From Acanthosepion pharaonis (lineage: Eukaryota; Mollusca; Cephalopoda; Sepiida; Sepiidae), in the NCBI GenBank assembly GCA_903632075.3, contig CAHIKZ030001813.1, positions 5,512,001-5,576,000 of the forward strand: DNA of 64,000 nucleotides. Reading direction: 5' to 3'. The position numbers and the translations under genes were made by a program. How positions within the stretch are numbered: the first letter of the stretch is position 1; each line of letters starts with the position of its first letter. This document shows, in pieces, positions 62,101 through 64,000 of this stretch. The notes below the pieces were generated by a model. That model made no database searches, had not been told where the DNA came from, and saw nothing but the letters and a program-made list of their open reading frames with translations.

Positions 62101-63899
62101 TGCACCAGCATCCACAAACATAAACACTAATCAATGCTGATAGATGACAGGAAAAAAAATGTATATATTTGGATGGTGCATTGCTCAAAAGAGAGACAGA
62201 AAATGTAGTAAACTTGAAATCTATGCATGTGGATAAGGTGCAAAGTTTAGAAAGTTTGTTTTGAACCAAAAATTTAAACTAGGTTACAAAGACAACATTA
62301 ATGAAAAATATATGCTCCATGCTCTGAAAACAGTTTTAGAAGTTTTGTTCATTGATTGACTTTGTGAGCTGTTCTATTACTTTATATGAAACAGGCTGTA
62401 CAGCATTTAAAATAACATTTGAAAGTTGATCATAAAAAAATTGCTGTCAAATGTAAATTTTCCTCTTCAGAATGCTTCACAAGTTTTCAATAAAGTTAAT
62501 AATAAAGGACAGGCAAACAATTATATATAATAATATATATATTATATATAAAATAAGAATTATTTATACCAGAGTATAATTTTTCTACTAACCTGATGCT
62601 ACTACTAACAAAGATATTAAACAAAGAATTGTTTCTAAATATCTAAACCAAAGTAGTCATTCAACATAGAATAGAAGGTATCTTTTTAAATGCCATGTCC
62701 ATTTGGGATGTAAATGATCATGGCTCTGAGATTTCTTTCTTTATTATTTATGAAAAATAATGCATTCATTTCCTGATGCCTTCTCCACTAGGTGGAGAAG
62801 GCATCAAGAAAGGTTAACATGCCCAGTTTATACTACTGTTTATCCCTATAGCTGAAGTGGAAAGAAAGGGATTCATGCTTTTCACAAAGTCATCAGTGTG
62901 AAAGTGAATGCCATAGACTAAGCCAGGATTTGAAACCGATTTGTTGATTCCAATTTCTGTGCTGATAACTTATGCTACCCACATATAAAAAAGAATAGCA
63001 AACTGTTAAAAACATATTCATTAGCTTAACATGAATCGTAAATTCTCTTCTGTCTATATTTCTGATTTGCATTGTAAGTATTTACCCTATTTGCATTGTT
63101 CAGATTGTTGCCTCTATCTTTATTGTCATATTCACAACATTTCGGCTGTTGTACATTTCGGCCTTCTTCAGGTATTATACATTGGAATTTTGAATTGAAC
63201 CTCAGTGGATAAAAGCATTGTTTGAAGGAATCAAGTGACTTGATCCAGAGAATTTTGACTTCAATACCTGGCAATAGCAGAGGTGAACAAAAACTTGGAG
63301 AGTTGTGTTACTAAAGGGAAATAACTGAAACTGAAATATCCAGAAAAGGCATGGCACGTGGAACTAGAACAATCTACCCTGGTGGACAAAATAAAGGGTT
63401 CAGTTTGAAATTCCAATGTATATCACATGAAAAAGACAAGAGAGTATAATGGCTGAAGTGTTGTGAATACGACCAGAAAGATGAAGACAGCAGTCTGAAC
63501 AATGTAAATACTGAAAATAAATTCTCTTGTTTTGCATTTTATTGTGACAACCAAAAATTAATAAAAAGAATCTTTTTAAATTAATAAAATACAATAAAGT
63601 AAATATTTCAATATTTCAACAATCTTATTTAATCTTTAAAAGGATAAGATTAAATGTTAATGCCCAAAGCTTTTATATATAAAATGTGTTTAACTATACA
63701 AACATTCAACAAGGATACATCCTTTCAAAAACATGAGAATATGAAATGTCCTAAATTACCTTTTTCTTTAGAAGATAATCAGATGTAAGCAATTTTTCTC
63801 CATAAAGACCAATAGGACTGTTTGGTTTAACCATATCATCTTTGTCTAGATCTGGTTCCATTTCCAAATCTTCCTGCCACTCAAAAATATCATAGATTG
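24917..63899 (-). CDS. Six-exon C-terminal part of an unidentified gene, 5' end beyond the window
   Basis: Six minus-strand exons, each flanked by AG and GT, join without a frame break: 63899-63760, 58897-58803, 52293-52178, 34853-34760, 27506-27367 and 24954-24917. Exon phases agree at all five junctions (0, 2, 1, 2, 1), which random matches would rarely do. The joined product is about 200 residues. It starts IYDIFEWQEDLEMEPDLDKD, continues through a conserved-looking GLYGEKLLTSDYLLKKK, HADHVLERHHPLQRPIT and PSQVKGFDGLSFASS, then a Ser/Pro/Thr/Arg-rich tail (PPTRSGSKISSGDASAST; FRSRPRILRTPVLHENSNRS) and ends HSADSEN-stop. The tail is low-complexity and probably disordered. No domain is recognised and I give no name. 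Introns of 2.4-17.3 kb hold most of the mobile elements in the window. Confidence 0.8.
25162..25228. repeat. (CA)n(CATA)n(AT)n microsatellite
   Basis: Compound array read directly. Confidence 0.95.
25351..25450. repeat. (CA)n(AT)n microsatellite
   Basis: Compound array of about 100 bp. The IYIYIY frames on both strands are artefacts. Confidence 0.95.
25701..25948. repeat. Two (AT)n arrays, second ending in (GA)n
   Basis: (CA/AT)n at about 25701-25757 and (TA)n(GA)n at about 25891-25948, separated by ordinary AT-rich sequence. Confidence 0.9.
26125..26596. mobile_element. TA-flanked MITE with internal hairpin
   Basis: Left end CAGGGTGTCATTAACTTATG; the right-end complement CTGGTCATCATCAACTTATG gives imperfect inverted termini, each flanked by TA (26123-26124; 26597-26598), as in Tc1/mariner-type MITEs. 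A strong hairpin lies at about 26137-26194, where TTACAACCAGTTGGTTGTAA is the loop-proximal palindrome. The internal ORF is accidental. Confidence 0.65.
26599..27366. other. Intron sequence, no element recognised
   Basis: Intron between the last two exons of the minus-strand gene. It includes a (TTA)n-like short run near 27220 and no gene. Confidence 0.5.
27367..27506 (-). CDS. Exon of the minus-strand gene (Arg/Pro/Ser-rich)
   Basis: Acceptor TTTATTTCAG, donor GTAAGT. It is 140 nt, coding GDTYSVGFRSRPRILRTPVL then a Ser/Pro-rich stretch PPTPKFSESGPRPSSAGKS. The phases match both neighbours. The repeated R-x-P and S/T-P spacing would suit proline-directed phosphorylation (inference). Confidence 0.8.
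27540..28330 (-). pseudogene. LINE family A 3' end
   Basis: Poly-T/TTTTTTC, then AGCATTTCAGCCCAAGCAAG and the complement of ASLCLFYKYFHGHCSNELFS, LVSRLHELKHTT and SRSHPFTVEIVKC, then the ILQIYKS/CCHIWSGA region up to about 28150 and the thumb region up to about 28330. It inserted 34 bases from the splice acceptor of the exon at 27506. Confidence 0.8.
28331..28857. other. Intron sequence, no element recognised
   Basis: AT-rich, with no frame or repeat I can support. Confidence 0.4.
28858..29640. repeat. Dispersed repeat R, copy 2
   Basis: Starts AGCAGCATGCCCGGCGTTGC and ends CCTTTTATAGATAGATA. It matches the copy at 22766-23512 over its whole length with few changes, plus a short (CA)n near the right end. 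The more intact start is closer to the ancestral GCCCGGCGTTGCC form. Confidence 0.75.
29641..31120. other. Intron sequence with one LINE B scrap
   Basis: Mostly AT-rich sequence without genes. GGATGATCATGGCTCTCCAC at 30123-30142 and its downstream 100 bases match the complement of the LINE family B terminus. Confidence 0.45.
30117..30240 (-). pseudogene. LINE family B 3' terminus, short
   Basis: The complement reads GTGGAGAGCCATGATCATCC, the shared end of family B copies, with a degraded stretch before it (MDGQMDKEMSTTRTKGDYK, comparable to the G-R-I-E-x-K-R-D-K-G-K-Q-R stretch of other copies). Confidence 0.5.
31235..31440. repeat. Palindromic element P2 (related to P1 and P3)
   Basis: The left arm complement reads CTGAAGAAGGCTAAAGAGC then AGAATGTTGTCATAA and TTTAGTCCAAATGTAAATA. 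The right arm reads AAGAAGACCAAAGTGCACAA, TTAAATGTTGGG and TTGGTCCAAATGTAAATATC. The arms converge on a short core of about 60 bases without a clear tRNA head. The same CTGAAGA...GTCC-AAT-GTAAATA order as in P1 and P3 indicates one family. Confidence 0.6.
31441..32968. other. Intron sequence, no gene recognised
   Basis: Purine-rich stretch at 31.6-32.2 kb with a weak 62-codon frame; nothing identifiable. Confidence 0.35.
32969..33653 (+). promoter_or_regulatory. Promoter-like cluster (CCAAT x3, CACGTG, TATA), possible solo LTR
   Basis: ATTGG/CCAAT pentamers occur at 33038, 33069 and 33084, an E-box CACGTG at 33143-33148 and TTATAAAAA at about 33159, in the order and spacing of a pol II promoter, with predicted initiation near 33190. 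The segment is locally GC-richer than its surroundings. It could be bounded by TGTTGTGATTTTAACC (32969) and GACGCTACA (33653), TG...CA like an LTR, but no 5-bp target duplication was found and no second copy exists here. It lies inside the largest intron, opposite in strand to the host gene. Confidence 0.45.
33654..34759. other. Intron sequence with one microsatellite
   Basis: No gene. (CA)n(AT)n lies at 34486-34549. CACTGATG...CCTGAAAC at about 33717-33744 is a loose relative of the CTGATGA/GAAAC phrase. Confidence 0.4.
34486..34549. repeat. (CA)n(AT)n microsatellite
   Basis: Compound array read directly. Confidence 0.95.
34760..34853 (-). CDS. Exon of the minus-strand gene (Ser/Thr/Lys-rich)
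   Basis: Acceptor CATTACAG, donor GTGCGT (weaker than GTAAGT). It is 94 nt, coding APETDFAATPPGSGKSTTKK then VIPQESESSS. PGSGKST resembles part of a P-loop by chance only; the full GxxxxGK(S/T) motif is not there. Confidence 0.7.
34955..34985 (+). repeat. Poly-A run
   Basis: About 30 adenines, interrupted once, about 100 bases upstream (in transcript sense) of an exon of the minus-strand gene. It may be the tail of an old retro-insertion, but no parent was identified. In the minus transcript it gives a poly-U tract. Confidence 0.8.
34986..35550. other. Intron sequence with a weak 90-codon frame
   Basis: The frame 35031-35303 (+) has ordinary amino acid composition but no recognisable motif and no splice context. 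I treat it as chance. Confidence 0.35.
35551..35850 (+). repeat. tRNA-derived SINE (copy 2)
   Basis: Matches the 12.4-kb copy from the box A-like AGTGGAATAATAGATAGTGG through GAGTTTGAATTCCAG and GTATTGAAAGATACATGATC to ACTGACTGACTGCA. The head is slightly degraded. Confidence 0.8.
36300..36734 (-). other. Unassigned open stretch with internal repeat
   Basis: The minus strand shows a 75-97-codon frame including ATEVISRMQPENPELIKVLT and GHYIQLKELLPTLAAEGTWP. The plus strand here holds two imperfect copies of a roughly 100-base unit (GGAATAAGAAATCTGAGTC and GGAACAAGAAATCTAAGTC; CTTCTGCAACAAGT and CTTCTGCAGCAAGG). No domain is recognised. It is probably part of an unidentified repeat; a small gene fragment cannot be excluded. 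Confidence 0.3.
36830..37885. other. Intron sequence, no gene recognised
   Basis: AT-rich; nothing identifiable. Confidence 0.4.
37886..38275 (-). pseudogene. LINE family C reverse transcriptase C-terminus
   Basis: The minus strand reads STSGELVNGKMISRGPKQCF then KDQLKTPPTQANIDPEIWEI, the familiar C-terminal phrase of a non-LTR element (G-x-R-x-x-G-x-x-x-K-R-F-K-D-x-L-K...L...I-D-P-x-x-W-E). A stop follows FRYRTI, and the remaining residues (EGTKTFESN) continue the family. The stretch is GC-richer than the surrounding intron. Confidence 0.65.
38276..39389. other. Intron sequence, no gene recognised
   Basis: AT-rich; nothing identifiable. Confidence 0.4.
39390..39562 (-). repeat. tRNA-derived SINE portion of a composite (copy 3)
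   Basis: The complement contains GTAATGGATAATGGCTCAAA, AGAGAGCTGAGTTCCAATTC and GATATGAATCCACTTTTTCT, corresponding to the head and body of SINE copies 1 and 2. It is joined directly to a 5S rRNA-like segment on the same strand. Confidence 0.7.
39571..39662 (-). rRNA. 5S rRNA-derived segment (pseudogene or SINE head)
   Basis: The complement reads TCTGATCTGATCACCAAG, GCCTGGTCAGTACCTAGATG and GGAATATAAGATGTTGTAAG. These align in order with the 3' three quarters of metazoan 5S rRNA (the GTCTGATCTCGGAAG, CCTGGTTAGTACTTGGATGG and GGGAATACCGGGTGCTGTAGG segments). The first ~25 bases are not recognisable and changes are numerous, so it is not a working 5S gene. It sits just 5' of the tRNA-type SINE. 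Confidence 0.7.
39676..39752. repeat. (AT)n microsatellite
   Basis: Pure AT array, one register slip, directly at the 5' side of the 5S-like segment. Confidence 0.95.
39763..40687. other. Intron sequence, no gene recognised
   Basis: AT-rich; nothing identifiable. Confidence 0.4.
40688..40838 (-). repeat. LINE family A 3' terminus, best preserved end
   Basis: Poly-T, AAGCGTTTCATCCCAAGCAA, GGACGCAAGGGGTTACAG and AAAATTTGGAGCAAGGTCAG. Read on the minus strand this is the LINE 3' end with its poly-A tail. It lies about 150 bases from a (GA)n run at about 40855-40871. It serves as reference for the other tails. Confidence 0.8.
40990..42679. other. Intron sequence, no gene recognised
   Basis: Nothing identifiable. 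A GACCGGGCGGTAGGAAAGCC patch at about 40948 is locally GC-rich. Confidence 0.4.
42680..43250 (-). pseudogene. mariner-like transposase with large internal deletion
   Basis: The minus strand reads LRTVQRIRNELDESNGDY, the HTH end of a mariner-like transposase, which then jumps straight to VVWSDNVMPPFIFPQGLRLN and MEAYIKCLEEVMLP, belonging to the middle of the catalytic domain. NPLDYYVWGEVE follows after a frameshift, with a tail similar to L-E-x-V-V-x-A-N-G-x-F. The region carrying the first catalytic Asp is absent through the internal deletion, and further stops occur. Dead. Confidence 0.75.
43260..45348. other. Intron sequence, no gene recognised
   Basis: Includes short AC/AT repeats at about 44872-44905 and, on the minus strand at about 44960-44992, CTGAAGAAGTCCTTCC...GATGAAATAC, a relative of the CTGAWGA/GAAA phrase. 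No gene. Confidence 0.4.
45349..45580 (+). repeat. 5' LTR of a Ty3/gypsy deletion derivative
   Basis: TGTTATATATTGAATTGAG to GTTTGAATGTTACACAACA. It pairs with 47026-47253 over the full length (shared CCTATGAATAAAACAGGC, GACAGACACAC, GTTTGAAT). AATAAA within supports the R region. Similarity goes on to about 45609 in both copies, so the true right end may be slightly further. Confidence 0.75.
45640..46960 (+). pseudogene. Ty3/gypsy RNase H end and integrase, broken
   Basis: NYKLKYHAGSLNGNTDCLSH (about 45680) is the C-terminal RNase H phrase of gypsy polymerases (normally YRPGxxNxxADxLSR). From 45901 comes integrase: an H2C2 zinc domain (H-Q-L-H-I-E-I-V-H to NCRDC), ALAQRYVWWPNLDMDIERNC, then the core with YIDYVSPYLGHMFLIVVGAY and, after a stop, DNGPWFTS in another frame. 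The region that should carry the catalytic Glu reads YHPSLNGQADCIVHTF, with D where E is expected. A C-terminal chromatin/DNA-binding part (FKVGDLVLVRNFGSG) follows. gag, protease and RT are missing, deleted between the 5' LTR and RNase H. Confidence 0.8.
47026..47253 (+). repeat. 3' LTR of the Ty3/gypsy derivative
   Basis: Follows a purine tract GGAGGG and starts TTATATATTGAACTAAG (the leading TG of the other LTR is altered), ending TACACAACA. No convincing 5-bp target duplication flanks the pair. The two LTRs differ at many positions, so the insertion is old. Confidence 0.75.
47282..48029. other. Intron sequence with weak RT-like stretch
   Basis: At about 47450-47600 (+) the translation KYFKYLSVWISYNKFYRG resembles the F-x-Y-L-G-x-x-I phrase near the end of RTE-type reverse transcriptases. 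Too short and broken to assign. Confidence 0.35.
48030..48320 (-). pseudogene. Probable LINE RT N-terminal fragment, frameshifted
   Basis: Minus-strand pieces in two frames, SYMIDLLRSFKNHPEEE and KWMTRGRTIVMV, resemble the W-M-T-x-G-R-T-x-L phrase preceding the RT fingers in some invertebrate LINEs. Low information; offered with caution. Confidence 0.35.
48321..50040. other. Intron sequence, no gene recognised
   Basis: Contains (TAG)n at about 48884-48910 and an 86-codon frame at 49303-49563 (+) without recognisable motifs. Confidence 0.4.
50045..50111. repeat. (AT)n microsatellite at mariner border
   Basis: Pure AT array ending exactly where CAGGGTGT of the mariner-like element begins. Confidence 0.95.
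50460..50880 (-). pseudogene. mariner-like transposase N-terminus
   Basis: The minus-strand frame MILQAFSNGTNIHTLASIFK, VRSRTIKRMVNKFKKVG, then SFQLTAKMVGNWKRFNS and RAAEKDLKIKSYMKCVKHFV followed by LERVKIILNKLENDCG has two helix-turn-helix-like blocks and the linker before the catalytic core, as in cephalopod-type mariner transposases I recognise by style. It is cut by an (AT)n array at 50456; the catalytic core is absent. Confidence 0.65.
51017..51230 (+). repeat. Repeat D copy 1 (AT array plus CCCTCACC...GGTGAGGG hairpin)
   Basis: TAAAAAAAGTTACTTTCA, an (AT)n array, then ATCCCTCACCAATTACTT, CACCTGAAGATTGCATTGTA, CATGAAACTCTGAGT and GTGAGGGATAC. The ends of the non-AT part are inverted complements. 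A near-identical copy is at 52930-53140. Confidence 0.8.
51334..52111 (+). mobile_element. Tc1-like element with about 110-bp TIRs, deleted inside
   Basis: The left end CAGTAGTGAGCATAAAGATC and right-end complement CAGTAGCGAGCACAATGAGC continue as inverted repeats for roughly 110 bases (GTTAAGAAAA, GTCTAAAT, GAAATAACTT, TTTTATCAAGGAAA), each bounded by TA. The transposase 5' half is gone. The element ends 66 bases downstream (transcript sense) of a splice donor of the minus-strand gene. Confidence 0.8.
51600..51910 (+). pseudogene. Tc1-like transposase C-terminus
   Basis: FMQDNVSCHTAKFVKTFLPE then DVTVMEWPIQSPGMNPIENS and WKLLNERAKEK: the second catalytic Asp (QDN) and the Glu (PIEN) of a DDE Tc1 transposase at the expected spacing. 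Internal TAG and TAA stops. No first Asp region. Confidence 0.75.
52178..52293 (-). CDS. Exon of the minus-strand gene
   Basis: Acceptor ATTTGAAG, donor GTAAGT. It is 116 nt, coding NQNAVESQLPIVAPLDTVSR then PPTRSGSKISSGDASAST. A second AG (GCTGTAG), 16-17 bases downstream, would break the phase with the preceding exon, which is why the upstream AG was chosen. A Tc1-like element ends 66 bases past the donor. Confidence 0.75.
52294..52640. other. Intron sequence, no element recognised
   Basis: AT-rich sequence upstream (transcript sense) of the exon at 52293. Confidence 0.45.
52656..52925. other. GC-richer patch built of degenerate TTGAC/TTGGAC units
   Basis: Repeated phrases such as GGCTTCGACTAGCTTGGACT, GGCCTGGACTTGCTAGGAC, GACAAGCTTTGACTAAGC and GACCGGCTTGGACATGC, spaced about 20-25 bases apart. 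It is bracketed by AAAAAAGTTACTTT on both sides (about 52652 and 52932). Composition is very unlike the surrounding intron. No frame; identity unknown. Confidence 0.55.
52930..53140 (+). repeat. Repeat D copy 2
   Basis: Matches 51017-51230 almost base for base. The terminal inverted complements ATCCCTCACCAAT and ATTGGTGAGGGAT are perfect here. The match includes CACCTGAAGATTGC and CATGAAACTCTGAG. Confidence 0.8.
53186..55840. other. Intron sequence, no gene recognised
   Basis: AT-rich with small accidental frames on both strands. Confidence 0.4.
55841..56594. repeat. 30-bp minisatellite, about 24 units
   Basis: Unit CTTGTTGGCTAGCTGTTGTA + TTCTGGTTCA repeated almost without interruption, with variants CAGCC, CGGCC and TGGCC at one position and two irregular junctions (about 56015-56050 and 56180-56228). 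Because the unit is a multiple of three, all frames stay open for long stretches. The minus frame gives a decapeptide VNQNTTASQQ repeat, plus frames give HLLASCCILV or LVGQLLYSGS. No flanking exon or splice signal supports translation. Confidence 0.95.
56600..57239. other. Intron sequence, no gene recognised
   Basis: AT-rich; nothing identifiable. Confidence 0.4.
57240..57480 (-). pseudogene. LINE family B 3' terminus
   Basis: The minus strand reads FWRGYKEGLDNLIFRGRIEI, KRDKGKQCMTYLAGLSKWMM and, after a stop, GKWRAMITYILKGHST, the last residues of an RTE-like LINE. It provides the clearest protein match for family B. The frame continues further 5' to about 57826, but the residues there are not recognisable. 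Confidence 0.7.
57481..58190. other. Intron sequence, no gene recognised
   Basis: A GC-richer patch at 57990-58125 contains TGTTGG (58024) and CCAACA (about 58077) as short inverted ends and TTTGGCGCC; nature unknown. Confidence 0.35.
58191..58270. repeat. 20-bp AT-rich minisatellite, about 4 units
   Basis: Unit TTTTATTTTATTTTGTATTT in tandem, read directly. Confidence 0.85.
58803..58897 (-). CDS. Exon of the minus-strand gene
   Basis: Acceptor TATTCATAG, donor GTTTGT. It is 95 nt, coding HADHVLERHHPLQRPITPSQ then VKGFDGLSFAS. It begins in phase 0 after KKK of the preceding exon. The sequence looks constrained and is the best probe for homologues. Confidence 0.8.
58898..62689. other. Large intron, AT-rich, no gene recognised
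   Basis: About 3.8 kb. T-rich plus strand at 59.5-60.6 kb has faint resemblance to antisense LINE sequence, but I could not fix a motif. AAGCTTTTAAGCTTTTTAAG at about 61209 is a short palindromic run. Confidence 0.35.
62690..62738 (-). repeat. LINE family B extreme 3' end
   Basis: The complement reads GAGCCATGATCATTTACATC then GGACATGGCATTTAAAAAG, the terminal phrase shared by the family B copies. Only about 50 bases are kept. Confidence 0.5.
63051..63525. repeat. Palindromic SINE-like element P3
   Basis: The left arm complement reads TACCTGAAGAAGGCCGAAAT, CAACAGCCGAAATGTTGTG, GAACAATGCAAATAG and AGAAATATAGACAG. The right arm has GGCATGGCACGTGGAACTAG, AATCTACCCTGGTGGAC, AGTGTTGTGAATACGAC and CTGAACAATGTAAATAC. 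The core 63207-63290 has the tRNA-like CAGTGGATAAAAGC and GACTTCAATACCTGG. Same order as P1 (7380-7971), but more diverged. Confidence 0.7.
63526..63757. other. Intron sequence before the exon at 63760
   Basis: AT-rich; nothing identifiable. Confidence 0.45.
63760..63899 (-). CDS. Most upstream exon of the minus-strand gene in the window
   Basis: Acceptor TTGACATTAG, donor GTAATT. It is 140 nt, coding IYDIFEWQEDLEMEPDLDKD, DMVKPNSPIGLYGEKLLTSD and YLLKKK. It starts with two bases of a split codon, so at least one more exon lies to the right of the window. The acidic first half is followed by a basic end. Confidence 0.75.
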
Positions 63900-64000
63900 C
63901 TAATGTCAAAATAGTACAAAACTGGTGAGTTAATAATGAGTACACTTTAAATTCAGCAGTTGAACATTTAAATATAATAAAAACAGAGAAAAGCAACTAA

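Overview
The window looks like AT-rich, intron- and repeat-dominated animal DNA, most likely from a coleoid cephalopod (octopus-like). I infer this from long (AT)n, (CA)n and (GATA/ATCT)n arrays every few kilobases, tRNA-derived SINEs, decayed LINE, hAT, Tc1/mariner and Ty3/gypsy copies, and one gene whose small exons are separated by introns of 2 to 17 kb. There are no bacterial-type operons. Taxonomy is inferred from style, not from a database match.

Two host-gene signals stand out. (1) Positions 3-3575 (+) hold an uninterrupted reading frame of at least 1172 codons, still open at the left window edge. It encodes an Asn/Ser/Thr/Lys/Glu-rich, probably disordered protein that I do not recognise. 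(2) On the minus strand, six phase-compatible exons (63899-63760, 58897-58803, 52293-52178, 34853-34760, 27506-27367, 24954-24917) with GT/AG borders join into the C-terminal part of one protein, ending in TGA. An AATAAA lies about 210 bases downstream. This gene therefore spans most of the window, and most of the mobile elements from 25 to 63 kb sit in its introns. One Tc1-like element ends 66 bases from a splice donor.

Layout: 0-3.6 kb, disordered-protein ORF; 3.6-6.4 kb, Helitron-type helicase scrap and a convergent pair of LINE fragments between GTATAAG-type inverted motifs; 7-9.5 kb, three inverted-repeat structures among microsatellites; 9.8-11.4 kb, a rearranged gag/protease/LTR element; 11.4-16.8 kb, LINE 3' ends and a SINE; 17.5-19.9 kb, a near-complete decayed hAT transposon with a BED-finger remnant; 20.1-21.7 kb, the longest LINE copy with YADD; 22.4-22.7 kb, a hAT MITE with a perfect 8-bp target duplication; 25-63 kb, introns of the minus-strand gene with MITEs, LINE tails, a 5S-rRNA/tRNA composite SINE, a mariner relic, a Ty3/gypsy deletion derivative with two LTRs, mariner and Tc1 copies, and a 30-bp minisatellite.

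The most unusual pattern is a recurring inverted-repeat family (about 7.4-8.0, 31.2-31.4 and 63.05-63.5 kb). Its arms carry CTGAAGA, then a GGCC-type stem, then GAAA, which resembles the catalytic core of a hammerhead ribozyme. Similar CTGAWGA...GAAAC phrases recur in otherwise different repeats at about 9.1, 45.0, 51.1 and 53.0 kb. The core match can be read in the sequence. Ribozyme activity is only a hypothesis.
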